A DNA stretch of 64,000 nucleotides from Bradyrhizobium symbiodeficiens (GCF_002266465.3 NZ_CP029427.2:4218501-4282500); one strand, 5' to 3'. Numbered from the stretch's first letter, positions 27,101 to 36,207 are shown. Notes: generated by a model from the letters alone, not told the origin. Numbers and translations: made by a program.

Positions 27101-27373
27101 GAGATAGGCGCGGGCTTCCTCGGGGTCGACATGCTGCACCAGGGAGGTCGAATTGCAGACGTCGACGAACAGCACGCTGACCTGCTTGTTTTCAGTCAGC
27201 ATCTGCGAGCGAACCGGAATAGGATGGTGCAGCTGGACGACGTGCGCATCGCGGTTCGGGGCGCCCGGCTCTTCCGCGTTGCGATTGAGGCTCGCGCCGC
27301 ATTGAGAGCAGAAGCGATGCTCACGGGAAATATAGGCTGAACAAGCGGGACACCTGGTCACGGCAGCACACAC
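24179..27373 (-). CDS. Class III nucleotide cyclase / AAA ATPase / TPR regulatory protein
   Basis: A 1064-residue multidomain protein. Residues 8-25 form a zinc ribbon (CPAC and CSQC pairs). A class III adenylate/guanylate cyclase domain spans about 63-240, with metal-binding Asp71 (LFVDVCNST) and Asp115 (LLGDGLVALF). An ATPase domain has Walker A GDAGIGKS at 289-296. The long C-terminal half is helical with TPR-like repeats. In the segment KTIHLASRLE, His189 stands where active cyclases have a transition-state Asn, so activity may be altered. The start is a GTG at 27373. It leads an operon with the P450, membrane protein and DyP peroxidase, and is coupled to the P450 by ATGA. Confidence 0.9.
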   Translation of the reverse strand: MCAAVTRCPACSAYISREHRFCSQCGASLNRNAEEPGAPNRDAHVVQLHHPIPVRSQMLTENKQVSVLFVDVCNSTSLVQHVDPEEARAYLGRALDRLAEAVETYGGTVSQLLGDGLVALFGAPVAQEDHALRACLAALKMQRASIPGHDVGGIVSPTLRIGINSGEVLVGIVGQYRWSHYGADGKTIHLASRLEKMAPPGGILISAATQRLVAQQIDTRTAGMRTVRGLDVPIEVHEVVVETESSAAAPLTRKPRWAPLIGREHTLRILEGTLETIQKSGMRTIGLCGDAGIGKSRLIVDWMDSLAREGIEICFSQARGYASTRAYSTATDLTASLVGLPQTSAADIRHSAKQALIAEWPDDGAEHWAAVNDLLGLAAPDEAWLALNPAQRRRRIGEALLWLVRRRVRSGAFVLVLEDVFLADRESRRLFEGLLPKLQGLPVLICVTYRPDFEHQWRRASWFAEHMIEPLGDGEMLRLARACLGDDPSVLGITTELVSRADGNPFFLEQLVFTLIDDGSLEGTPGAYRLQRPFGELRVPGSIAAVIGARVDRLPDAAKSAIEAAAILGDPITHDLVAAMQAVDLDRAEELLGLCVASGLLTGPDQARSSRGSHAFAFRHALVRDVVLGVLTRARLKALHRQAFLALHAQPGAADVDAAPALAHHAFGGEEWEQAAKFAAKSMARAISRSANREAVQLLENGIQAAQRVEGATTAQTLELALRLEAIGAMLALGQIDEIFDNMERAGAIAVQLNDQRARAAVSTETAVFLWMRGRFEQGLRYASQGLEAARLAQRRHMMMAAHQTRLMHLHALGRYAEAAAEGQILLSDYEPELSAHYVQPGWAAIPIINLYAFHASTLWRLGDGGAADDFCAKAYEILSSIDHPYSRLLIDTVQSQIWVEREELDRAESLMRKGVQQCLMHNVPTMLSVCTGVLGSALARNGKAAEAVPMLEKGFADRIYEAAGPYGRTFMRVSLGIAYRKLGRLDDAMAVGRKAVEQAAEEYGHQTEALYELAETLRQAGDLAGAEAHFKRAAEAAERLGMPHYQRRAAAALADWRKDGYAA

Positions 27374-27867
27374 TCATCAATGACTTGAACAAATTACAAA
27401 TGCGTTCTGCCTTGAACATCGCCCCTTCGAGGCGTGAACCCGCTCAGTAGAAAAACAAGCTGTCGATCAATCCAAACGATCAAACCAAGTATTTCGTGCG
27501 GCAACCATATTTGCGCACAACCGATAGATGAATCCGGAGAACTGCAGTGGCCGCTCTGGTCCGGCGCGGGACCCGCCGATCATCCCGCCGGAAGCAAAAT
27601 CAATGCTGAAACAGGCGTCAGTATTGTACGCCCGGTCAGCAATTGCAACTAGTATACGCGTGTCGCACAACTTGAAAAGTGACAGTTTGCCAAATCGACC
27701 CCGATGTCTTCCGCGGCAAACCTGCGCCCGAAAACGGGGAACAAACTCGCCAGCCGACACATCTCACTGGGCGGAGGCTCGCGTTCGGGAGGGTCATGCC
27801 CGCTGTCTGATCGGGAGGCCCGTCGAGCACGGTCCACTTGAACGGGCCGGGCGGATCGCCGCCGCCC
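27374..27867. other. Intergenic region between two minus-strand units
   Basis: About 490 bases upstream of the cyclase operon and downstream of mntH. It is less GC-rich than its surroundings near 27370-27690, which suits a promoter for the cyclase operon. Short frames on both strands overlap each other and show no protein-like features. I see no RNA gene or clear repeat here. Confidence 0.5.
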
Positions 27868-29220
27868 TCACCCGAACAGCGTATCCACCAGCAGCTTCAC
27901 GTTCAAAACCACGATGACGCCCGCGACGATCCAGGCGATCGCCGCGACATATCCCGGAATCGCGAACTGCCCCATCTTGCGGCGGTCGGAGACGAAGCGG
28001 ACCAGCGGGATCACCGCGAAGGGCAGCTGCATCGACAGCACGACCTGGCTGAACACCAGCAGGTCGGCCGTGCCGCGCTCGCCGTAGATCGCGGTGACGA
28101 CGATCACCGGAATGATGGCGATGCCGCGCGTGAGCAGGCGGCGCGCCCAGCTCGGCAGGCGCAGGTCGAGAAAGCCCTCCATCACGATCTGGCCGGCGAG
28201 CGTCGCCGTCACCGTCGAGTTCAGGCCGGAGGCGAGCAGCGCAATCGCAAAGAGCGTCGAGGCGATGCCGAGACCGAGCAGCGGCGACAGCAGCTCGAAG
28301 GCCTGGCCGATCTCGGCGACGTCGGAATGGCCGCTCTTATGGAAGGTCGCCGCCGCCACGATGAGGATCGCTGCGTTGATGAACAGCGCCAGCATCAGGG
28401 CGATGGTCGAGTCCGTCGTCGCCCATTTGATCGCCTCGCGGCGGCCCTCGTCGTTGCGTTCATAGGCGCGCGTCTGCACGATCGAGGAGTGCAGATAGAG
28501 ATTATGCGGCATCACCGTCGCGCCGATGATGCCGATCGCGATGTAGAGCATCTCGGGGTTGGTGAAGATCTCGCTCTTCGGCATGAAGCCGTGCAGGACC
28601 TCGGCGACCGGCGGCGCCGCGGCCACGATCTGGACCGCGAAGCAGACCGCGATCACCCCCAGCAGCGCGATGACGAAGGCTTCGAGAAAACGGAAGCCGC
28701 GGTTCATCAGGAGCAGCAGCAGGAAGGCGTCGAGTGCCGCGAGCAGCGCGCCGCCGATCAGGGGAATGCCGAACAGCAGCTTCAGCGCGATCGCGGTGCC
28801 GATGACTTCGGCGAGATCGCAGGCGATGATCGCGGCCTCGCAAGCGATCCAGAGCAGGAAATTCACCGGCGGCGAATAGGTGCCGCGGCAGGCCTGCGCG
28901 AGATCGCGGTCGGTGACGATGCCGAGCCGTGCCGCCAGCGACTGCAGCAGGATCGCCATCAAATTCGAGAGCAGGATGACCGAGAGCAGCGTGTAGCCGA
29001 ACTTCGAACCGCCGGCGAGATCGGTCGCCCAATTGCCGGGGTCCATGTAGCCGACCGAGACCAGATAGCCGGGACCGACAAAGGCGAGCAGCCGGCGCCA
29101 CCAGCGGCCACCGAGCGGAACGGCGACCGTGGCGTTGACCTCGGGGAGGCTCTTGGTGACGGGCGCGTCAGCGCGCCAGCCGGCGGCGTCGGGGGTCAAA
29201 TCAGGCGATCGGGCATCCAT
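27868..29220 (-). CDS. mntH: NRAMP-family manganese transporter
   Basis: MntH imports Mn2+ (and Fe2+) with protons. The 450-residue protein has about 11 membrane helices, the metal-binding helix-1 motif GYMDPGNWATDLAG, and helix-6 IGATVMPHNLYLHS. The start at 29220 gives MDARSPDLTP; a longer frame starts at 29271. Just upstream is an iron/manganese-type operator (29248-29271). In Bradyrhizobium japonicum mntH is known to be the main Mn2+ importer, repressed by manganese through the Fur/Mur protein, and this gene fits that description. Confidence 0.96.
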   Translation of the reverse strand: MDARSPDLTPDAAGWRADAPVTKSLPEVNATVAVPLGGRWWRRLLAFVGPGYLVSVGYMDPGNWATDLAGGSKFGYTLLSVILLSNLMAILLQSLAARLGIVTDRDLAQACRGTYSPPVNFLLWIACEAAIIACDLAEVIGTAIALKLLFGIPLIGGALLAALDAFLLLLLMNRGFRFLEAFVIALLGVIAVCFAVQIVAAAPPVAEVLHGFMPKSEIFTNPEMLYIAIGIIGATVMPHNLYLHSSIVQTRAYERNDEGRREAIKWATTDSTIALMLALFINAAILIVAAATFHKSGHSDVAEIGQAFELLSPLLGLGIASTLFAIALLASGLNSTVTATLAGQIVMEGFLDLRLPSWARRLLTRGIAIIPVIVVTAIYGERGTADLLVFSQVVLSMQLPFAVIPLVRFVSDRRKMGQFAIPGYVAAIAWIVAGVIVVLNVKLLVDTLFG

Positions 29221-29247
29221 GCGAGGAGAATACCGAGTTCGAGGCTT

Positions 29248-29271
29248 ATTGCAACTCATTTGCAACTGCAT
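29248..29271 (-). promoter_or_regulatory. Candidate Mur/Fur operator of mntH
   Basis: On the minus strand the sequence ATGCAGTTGCAAATGAG continues into TTGCAAT, giving two TTGCAA half-sites 11 bases apart, 28 bases upstream of the mntH start codon. This resembles rhizobial Mur-responsive sequences built from TGCAA repeats. Identification is by pattern and gene context. Confidence 0.6.
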
Positions 29272-29386
29272 CTAGTGGCATGGGTTCCCGCTCCTGCCGT
29301 TATTCGCCGCCGTGTCGGGAAGCGGGTGGGCCCGGCGGCCCTTGGCGGCGGATAGTGGCGCCAACCGACTTTGCAGGAACTGAGCC

Positions 29387-30631
29387 ATGTCAAACCCGCC
29401 TCGCCTTCCCGACACCTTTGCCCGCCTCGCCTGGTCCAACCTCGCGGCGCAGTCGGCCGAGCAGATCGCATTGGCCGCGGCCCCCATCGTCGCCGTGCTC
29501 ACGCTCGGGGTCGCGGAAGGCCAGACCGGGCTGCTGCAGACCGCGCTGACCCTGCCCTTCGTGCTGTTCGCAATTCCGGCCGGCCTGCTCGCCGACCGCA
29601 TCTCGCGCCGCTCGCTGATGGCCGGCGCCGAGGCGCTGCGGGCCGCAGCCCTCGCCACCATCGTGCTGCTGCTCGCGCTCGGCGCGCTCAATCTTCCGCT
29701 GTTGGCGCTGCTCGGCTTCGCAGCCGTCTGTGGCACCGTGGTCTACAGCGTAGCCGCGCCGGCGCTGGTGCCGTCCTTGGTGAGCTCCGACCTCCTGCCA
29801 GCGGCGAATGCCCGCATCGAGCTCGCGCGCACCGTCGCCTTTGCCAGCGGCCCTGCGCTTGGCGGCGCACTGGTCGGATGGTGGGGCGCAAGCCCGGCCT
29901 TCGGCTTTGCCGCGGCACTCTCCGCCATTGCTGTCGTGCTGCTCTCCGGCATCTACGAACCCGCACGCGCGCCCGTCCCGCGGCGCCATCCGTTCCAGGA
30001 CATCCGCGAAGGCGCGGCGTTCGTGTTTCACCATCCGCTGCTGCGGCCGGTGTTCGTCACCCAGTTCATCTTCAACACCGGCTGGTTCCTGCAGATCGCG
30101 GTGTTCGTGCCCTATGCCGTGCGCCATCTCGGCCTGACCGCCGCCGGAATCGGCACCGTGCTGACCATGTACGGCGTTGGCATGGTGATCGGCGCGCTGC
30201 TTGCCACCCGCGTGATGCGGCGCATCGCGTTCGGCACCGTGGTCGGCCTCGGCCCGGTCACCGGCTTCGTTGCGGCGGTGGTGATGGCGCTGACGGTGCT
30301 GGTCCCCTCGCCCTTTCTCGCCGCGTTGAGCTTCTTCCTGCTTGGCGTCGGACCGATCCTGTGGGTGATCTCGACCACCACGCTGCGCCAGTCGGTGACG
30401 CCGCCGCGCCTGCTCGGACGCGTCTCCGCCATCAACATCATGAGCTACGGCGCCCGCCCGCTCGGCTCGGCGCTGGGCGCGGTCGTCGGCGGCCTCTGGA
30501 GCGCGGAAGCGTGCCTCTATCTCGCAGCCGCCGTATTCGGCGTGCAGGCGCTGGTGATCTGGCTGTCGCCGGCGGTGGCGCTGGATCGCCAGCCGGACAT
30601 GGTCGGGGATGAAGTGGCGGTGACGTGTTAG
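29387..30631 (+). CDS. MFS transporter (EntS-like exporter family)
   Basis: A 414-residue major facilitator with about 12 membrane helices. It has the typical MFS loop AGLLADRISRRSLMAGAE between helices 2 and 3, and belongs by appearance to the drug/siderophore exporter subgroup (ARIELARTVAFASGPALGGA). The ATG at 29387 follows AGGAACTGAG. It is divergent from mntH, so a shared metal-responsive region is possible, and a siderophore or metal link would fit, but its substrate cannot be told. Confidence 0.88.
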   Translation: MSNPPRLPDTFARLAWSNLAAQSAEQIALAAAPIVAVLTLGVAEGQTGLLQTALTLPFVLFAIPAGLLADRISRRSLMAGAEALRAAALATIVLLLALGALNLPLLALLGFAAVCGTVVYSVAAPALVPSLVSSDLLPAANARIELARTVAFASGPALGGALVGWWGASPAFGFAAALSAIAVVLLSGIYEPARAPVPRRHPFQDIREGAAFVFHHPLLRPVFVTQFIFNTGWFLQIAVFVPYAVRHLGLTAAGIGTVLTMYGVGMVIGALLATRVMRRIAFGTVVGLGPVTGFVAAVVMALTVLVPSPFLAALSFFLLGVGPILWVISTTTLRQSVTPPRLLGRVSAINIMSYGARPLGSALGAVVGGLWSAEACLYLAAAVFGVQALVIWLSPAVALDRQPDMVGDEVAVTC

Positions 30632-30662
30632 TCACAACCGTCGGGGCGAGTAGCACTTCGCG

Positions 30663-30710
30663 GCGAAGCAATCCAGAATCCTTCAGCCGGAGACAGTCGG
30701 ATTGCTTCGC
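30663..30710. repeat. Palindromic intergenic repeat
   Basis: A perfect 12-bp inverted repeat, GCGAAGCAATCC and GGATTGCTTCGC, with a 24-base spacer, followed by CTGCGCTCGCAAAGACGG. This is the common Bradyrhizobium-type small dispersed palindrome (recognised from memory). It lies between an MFS gene and the broken hydrolase gene. Confidence 0.65.
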
Positions 30711-30909
30711 TGCGCTCGCAAAGACGGAGTATGTAGAGACAGGCGAGCTAGGGAGTTACTCATAAATAGGGGGCGGCGCTTGACGTCCGCTATGCCCCCG
30801 CAATCGGAATTGTCGCTGGACTTCCGCGCCGAGTCGATAGGAGACATACTCCTTGAAGTTTTCACCCGATTTGATCTCTACTTAAGGGAAACCTTTTTTG
30901 GGGGACGTC

Positions 30910-32224
30910 GTGTCGGCGCCGCAATATTCCCGTCGCAGGGCTGTGTCATCGCTGGCTGCTACAGTCGCTTGTGCGTTTGCTGATCTCATTCCCGCAACCG
31001 CAGAACTAGTTTCCCCTGGCGCGACGCAAGACTGCGCCGGTCCGATTGTCTCCGCAACAGGTCCAAACGCCGAGCTTTACGGCGCCAAAGATGGTTATCC
31101 ACTTCCCGACATTGCGGAGGCGCGGAGGCAAGGCGACCCTTGGGAACCAAAATTTCGTGTCGGTGCATTCACCCACATCGATCAGATCTATCCAACGCGG
31201 CTCATAAGGCGAGCTGTGACACCCTGGAAATTCAAGTGCTCGCGGGCAGACGTTCATTACATTTTTCAGGGGAGCAAGTTTTCGCCCCTCGACTACATGT
31301 CCCGCAATCCGACCACTGGCCTGCTAATCGCCAAGGACGACCAGATTGTCTTCGAGGGCTATCAGTACGCACGAACTGATCAAGATCGGTTCGTATCCCA
31401 ATCGATGGTCAAGACGATAACCGGGCTGTTGATCGGGATCGCCATCTCGGAGGGGGCGATTAAGTCGGTCGACGACATCCCCGAAAGTTACGTACCGGGT
31501 TTTATTGGTAGCGAGTACGGCAGGACACCAATTCGCGATCTGCTGCACATGTCCTCAGGCGTTGATTTCGGTGAAACAAGAGACGGAGGACGTGACCTCA
31601 ATCGCTTGTGGAATGGCATGGGGATCGCGTCCCCGAACTCCAAGTTGGGCACGGTTGGGAGCATCTTGCAATTCAATCAGCGTGTCGCCCCAGCGGGAAC
31701 AAGATTTTACTACGCGAGCATAGAAGCCGACGTGCTCGGCATGGTGCTTCACGGTGCGGTCAACAAGTCAGCGTCCGACTATTTGCATGAGAAAGTCTGG
31801 GAACCGATCGGCGCGGAAGCGGACGCCAATTGGCTGGTGGACGCAGAAGGATTCGAACTGGGGCACTTTGGCTTCAATGCCGTTCTGCGCGATTACGCCC
31901 CGGCTAGGACGTTTGCTGGCGCATGATGGCGCATGGGATGGCAAGCAGATCGTTCCGACGCAATGGATGATCGATGCGACCACCGTTCGAGCTTCGGATG
32001 ACTATCTGCGACCGGTCGTGGAGACGAAGAGATTTGGCTACGGTTATCTCTTGTGGCTGTTTCCCGGTGAGAGGCGGCAGTTCGCGTTGTTAGGATTCAA
32101 GGGCCAGTGTATTTGCGTTGATCCGACCTCTAAGGTCGTCATGGTGCATACGGCAATTGAGGACCCGGCACATCGAGGCGAACAATGGGCTCTTTGGTCG
32201 GCGCTGGTCGATCAGCTAGGCTGA
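30910..32224 (+). pseudogene. Beta-lactamase-like serine hydrolase, frameshifted
   Basis: A class C beta-lactamase/6-aminohexanoate hydrolase-like protein of about 437 residues if repaired. The likely start is a GTG at 30910 giving MSAPQYSRRRAVSSL, a twin-arginine-like signal. The nucleophile motif SxxK is in SQSMVKTITGLLIG. A run of four C at 31898-31901 (GATTACGCCCCGGCTAGG) shifts the frame; with three C the reading would continue DYARLGRLLAHDGAWDG and run to 32224. As given, the first frame ends at 31926. It could be a real mutation or a sequence error. Base composition is less GC-rich than the neighbours, which suggests acquisition. Confidence 0.8.
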
Positions 32225-32338
32225 TAATAGCTCGGGACAAGCTCGACATCGACCGCTTCGGGTCCATAAGCGTCCGACGCAGGCCGAGCGGGCGACTTCC
32301 GCACAACCCTCGGCAGCTGACCTTAATGAGTATAGGCC

Positions 32339-33598
32339 CTAATTCGCCAGATACCGCTCGTAGCTTCCCGTCACCGGCTCACTGGCGTCGACTTCGGGAT
32401 CGAGCGTGTAGAGATCCTGCGCGCGGCCGATGCCGCGCAGCGCGTAGCGGCCGGTGGAGACGAGATAGCGTCGCCCGGCGGCATCGAGGCCCTGGTAGAA
32501 CTCGGATGAGGCCAGCAGCTCGCGGTCGACCGAGCGGCTCATCGAGGCGATGCGGCTGACCTCGTTGACGGTCGGGCCGACCACGGTGAAGTCGAGCCGG
32601 TCCTCGCTGCCGATATTGCCGTAGAAAACCTCGCCGACATGCAGGCCGATATAGGCCGACGTGGTGGGACGGCCGTCGGCCTCGCGCCGCTTGTTCAGCG
32701 CCGCGATGTTCTTGCGGAACAGATGCTCGGCGCGCAGCGCGGCGCGGCGCGCATCCGCCATGTCCTCACCCCAGAACATCGCGAGCACGCCGTCCCCGAT
32801 CAGCTTGAGCACGTCGCCGCCGGCCTCGTGGATCGGGTCGATCACGGCCTGCGCATAGTCGTTGAGGAACGGGATGATCTCGTCGGGCGCGATGCTCTCG
32901 CTGATCCCGGTCGAGCCGCGCAAATCCGAATACCACAGCACGGCGTTGATGCGCTCGGTGACGCCGCGCGAGATGCGCCCGCGCAAGACCTGCGCGGAGG
33001 CGTCGCGGCCGAGATAGACGCGCCCGAGCGTGCGGGCGATATCGACCTGCTGCGCCGATTTGATCGCGAGCCCCAGCACCGGCACGAGATCGCGCAAAGC
33101 CTCCAGCTCACCGTCGCTGAAGCCGCTGTCGCGGCGCGTGGTCCAGCAGGAATAGAGGCAGTCCATCAGGCCGAGCGCGCCGTTCTCGCCGAAGCGATGC
33201 ACGAAGGCGAGATAATGTTTGTGGCCTTTCTCGGCGAGCTCGCCGATCTGCGAGAAATCCAGCGACGGCGCCTCGGCGAGATCGATCACCATCTCGTCGT
33301 GGCCGTTCTCGAGCATGTGGAAGAACACCGAGCGGCGCCAGCTTGCGGCAGCGTCGCCGTCGGCGGTCGAGCCGTATTCGAACGCGTCGCTCTCGTTGCT
33401 GGGACGGTCGCTCCAGCGGAAGCCGCGGCCCTCGTAGATCGGATGCAGCGTGTCGATCACCACCAGCGCGCGCGACAGGTCGAGCCCTTCGGCGCAGCAG
33501 CGCTCGCAGAAGCCGCGGAGCAGGTCGATTTCGGGAAGGCCCGTGAGCCCCTGGCCGGTCAGCCAGTTCATCAGCGCAAGGCGCGAGGTCAATTGCAT
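32339..33598 (-). CDS. Class III adenylate/guanylate cyclase with N-terminal sensor domain
   Basis: A 419-residue soluble protein. The N-terminal half (about 1-210) has no family I can name beyond a possible GAF-like region. The C-terminal half is a class III cyclase with a complete set: metal Asp in LWYSDLRGSTGIS, metal Asp in LKLIGDGVLAMF, and Asn/Arg in VVGPTVNEVSRIA. It should make cAMP or cGMP in the cytoplasm. It is a single gene, convergent with the broken hydrolase gene and divergent from an MFS gene. The start may be at 33598 or nine codons later. Confidence 0.9.
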   Translation of the reverse strand: MQLTSRLALMNWLTGQGLTGLPEIDLLRGFCERCCAEGLDLSRALVVIDTLHPIYEGRGFRWSDRPSNESDAFEYGSTADGDAAASWRRSVFFHMLENGHDEMVIDLAEAPSLDFSQIGELAEKGHKHYLAFVHRFGENGALGLMDCLYSCWTTRRDSGFSDGELEALRDLVPVLGLAIKSAQQVDIARTLGRVYLGRDASAQVLRGRISRGVTERINAVLWYSDLRGSTGISESIAPDEIIPFLNDYAQAVIDPIHEAGGDVLKLIGDGVLAMFWGEDMADARRAALRAEHLFRKNIAALNKRREADGRPTTSAYIGLHVGEVFYGNIGSEDRLDFTVVGPTVNEVSRIASMSRSVDRELLASSEFYQGLDAAGRRYLVSTGRYALRGIGRAQDLYTLDPEVDASEPVTGSYERYLAN

Positions 33599-33777
33599 GC
33601 GCCATTATGGCGTGCATTCGTGACGAGCGGAAGGCCGCGTGCGAACGTCATGCGACCAAGGCTCCCGTCTCAAGGCTCTCGTCCGCAGCAGGTCCAATAT
33701 GCCGCAGCCGCGGTTGACGCGCTGTCGTTGCCGCTGCAAATGGAACCGATGACACCGCCGACCAGAAATACAGCAAT

Positions 33778-34935
33778 ATGAGCCAGCGCCAGCTTCCGAT
33801 CATCCTGGCGCTCGGCACCACGCAGACCCTGGCCTGGGCCTCCAGCTATTATCTGCCGGCGCTGATCGCCGATCCCATGGCGCGCGACCTCGGCGTCTCC
33901 TCCAACTGGATCTTCGGCGCGTTCTCGGCCTCGCTGGTGATCTCGGCGATGCTCGGGCCGCGCATCGGACGGCAGATCGATCTCGTCGGCGGCCGGCAGG
34001 TTTTGTCCGCCTCGAACCTGACGATCGCCGCCGGCCTCGCGCTGCTCGGCTTCGCACATTCCGTCCCGGTGATGGTGTTCGCCTGGCTCGTGCTCGGCAT
34101 CGGCATGGCGATGGGGCTCTACGACGCCGCCTTCGCCGCGCTGGGGCGCATCTACGGCACCGAGGCGCGCAGGCCCATTACCGGCATCACGCTGATGGCG
34201 GGCTTCGCCTCCACCGTCGGCTGGCCGCTCACCGCCTGGGGCCTGTCGCATATCGGCTGGCGCGAGACCTGCTTTGCGTGGGCCGCCGCCAACATCCTGA
34301 TCGGCCTGCCGCTGAACTTCTTCATGCTGCCGGCGATCAAGGGCGCCAAACAGGCGGCGGCGACGGCCGAGAAGCCGCATCTGCCGCTCGACCGCACCAT
34401 GGTCCTGCTGGCCTTCATCTTCGCGGCGGTCTGGACCGTCACCGGCGCCATGGCCGCGCATTTCCCGCGCATCCTGGAGACGACGGGGGCGACGCCTGCC
34501 GAAGCCATCGCGGCCGGTGCACTGATCGGCCCGGCGCAAGTCGGGGCCCGCATGTTGGAGGCCGGCTTCCTCAGCCGCTTCCATCCGCTGTGGTCGACCC
34601 GGCTCGCCTGCCTCACCCATCCGATCGGCGCGGTAATCGTGGCGATCTTCGGCGGCGCCGCGGCGAGCGCGTTTGCGCTGTTCCACGGCTCGGGCAACGG
34701 CATTCTGACGATCGCGCGCGGCACGCTGCCGCTGTCGATCTTCGGGCCGAAGGATTTCGGCTACCGTCTCGGCATCATCGGCGCCCCCGCACGGATGGCG
34801 CAGGCGGTGGCGCCGCTGGCCTTCGGCCTGCTGATCGACGTCATGGGCGCCAAGGTGCTGATCGTCTCCTCCGCGCTCAGCCTCTCGGCGCTGGCGGCCT
34901 TGTTCCTGATCCGCACCAAGCCGCGGCCGGATTGA
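33778..34935 (+). CDS. MFS transporter
   Basis: A 385-residue major facilitator with about 12 membrane helices, starting MSQRQLPIILALGTTQTL. The loop GRQIDLVGGRQVLSAS fits the helix 2-3 MFS signature, and GIGMAMGLYDAAFAALGRIYG is typical of the YbfB/arsenical-type subgroup. The substrate is unknown. A 63-residue membrane gene follows after 31 bases in the same direction. Confidence 0.87.
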   Translation: MSQRQLPIILALGTTQTLAWASSYYLPALIADPMARDLGVSSNWIFGAFSASLVISAMLGPRIGRQIDLVGGRQVLSASNLTIAAGLALLGFAHSVPVMVFAWLVLGIGMAMGLYDAAFAALGRIYGTEARRPITGITLMAGFASTVGWPLTAWGLSHIGWRETCFAWAAANILIGLPLNFFMLPAIKGAKQAAATAEKPHLPLDRTMVLLAFIFAAVWTVTGAMAAHFPRILETTGATPAEAIAAGALIGPAQVGARMLEAGFLSRFHPLWSTRLACLTHPIGAVIVAIFGGAAASAFALFHGSGNGILTIARGTLPLSIFGPKDFGYRLGIIGAPARMAQAVAPLAFGLLIDVMGAKVLIVSSALSLSALAALFLIRTKPRPD

Positions 34936-34966
34936 CCGGACCGAGGCTTTCGCGCACAAGCGAGCC

Positions 34967-35158
34967 ATGAGCCAAGACAACAGCCCGCCCCGCACATTCA
35001 AGGGACTCCTGCGCTGGGCGACCACGCCGCCACAGGCGTGGGGCGTCTACCTGCTCGCCATCATCCTGGTGTGGCTGGTCTCGTTCTACGCCGGCATGTT
35101 GAAGCCGAAGAAGACGCCGGACGCGAGCCCTGCGACGGTGACGGCACCGAAGGGCTAG
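34967..35158 (+). CDS. Small single-pass membrane protein
   Basis: A 63-residue protein with one predicted membrane segment (WGVYLLAIILVWLVSFYAG) between a hydrophilic N-terminus and a Lys/Pro-rich tail. It follows the MFS gene by 31 bases and its stop overlaps the stop of the EamA gene on the other strand by 4 bases. A modulatory role for the transporter is only a guess. I do not recognise a family. Confidence 0.65.
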   Translation: MSQDNSPPRTFKGLLRWATTPPQAWGVYLLAIILVWLVSFYAGMLKPKKTPDASPATVTAPKG

Positions 35159-36033
35159 GCTGGCTTCGCCTCGCTGGTTGCGATCCATATTCCGGCGAAC
35201 ACCGCGACCAGCCCGACCAGAAGGTTGGCCGTAATCGGCTCGCCGATCAGCAGCGCGGCGAGCAAGGTGGCAGCGATCGGATTCACCGTCATCGTATTGG
35301 CGACGCGGGTCGGCGTCGCGCGCACCAGCGCCATCACCCAGAGGATGAAGGCGAGCGCACCGCCGCCGACGCCCAGATAAATGCCGGCGATCCACTGCGC
35401 CGACGTGAATTGCTCGAGCGCCGCAAAGCTGCCCTTCACCAGACCTGCCAGCACCAGCACGAGCGCGCCTGCACCCATCCCGGCCGTGAGGAAACCGAGC
35501 GCGCTGGAGCGCCGCATCAGCGGCCGCGACAGCACGTTGTAGAACGCCATGCAGAACACTGCGCCGGTCATGATCAATTCACCGCGCCAGGCGCCGGGCG
35601 GACTCTGCGCGAGGCCCACGGCCAGCGCCGCCGCCACGCCGAGCACCGCGATGCCGACGCCGGTGATCTTGCGTGCGGTCAGACGTTCGACGCCGAGAAG
35701 CGCGCCGACCACCATGGTGTGGAGCGGCAGCGTCGCCAGCGCGAGGCTCGCGCGCGCGGCCGTCGTGTAGGACACCGCGATGTTGTAGAGGATGAAGAAC
35801 AGGCCGAAGAAGCAGACGCCGAGCCCCGCCACGGCCGGCCAGTCGGACCTTTGCGGCCAGCGCACGCCGAGCAGAAGCGCACAGGGCAAGAGGCAGAGAA
35901 AGCCGATCCCCCAGCGCAGGAGCGCCAGCAGGATGGGATCAGCCCCGCCGACGAGATAGCGGGTGATCGCCGCAGCTGTCCCGCCGATGCTGCTCGACAG
36001 CAGTGCGATCGCGACCCCGACCCACTCTCCCAC
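35155..36033 (-). CDS. EamA/DMT-family permease
   Basis: A 292-residue drug/metabolite transporter with about ten membrane helices in two EamA halves (roughly 10-135 and 155-285). Features such as LLALLRWGIGFLCLLP and ANTMTVNPIAATLLAALLIG are typical. The start is a GTG at 36033, giving MGEWVGVAIALLSSS. The substrate is unknown. It is a single gene. Confidence 0.87.
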   Translation of the reverse strand: MGEWVGVAIALLSSSIGGTAAAITRYLVGGADPILLALLRWGIGFLCLLPCALLLGVRWPQRSDWPAVAGLGVCFFGLFFILYNIAVSYTTAARASLALATLPLHTMVVGALLGVERLTARKITGVGIAVLGVAAALAVGLAQSPPGAWRGELIMTGAVFCMAFYNVLSRPLMRRSSALGFLTAGMGAGALVLVLAGLVKGSFAALEQFTSAQWIAGIYLGVGGGALAFILWVMALVRATPTRVANTMTVNPIAATLLAALLIGEPITANLLVGLVAVFAGIWIATSEAKPA

Positions 36034-36207
36034 GATCAGCTCCTGTTGCGGAGTCTTCGCACGGCGCTAACACGTGGCTGCTGCCAGCATCATGGCAGCA
36101 GCTTCGCTACCTATCTCAGTCATAGACCTCGGGTGACGTCTTCTGGACGTCGCTGACCTTGCTTGCGCAAAAGGAACGCGAATCCTGTTCGCGCGCCTCG
36201 CCACAGG

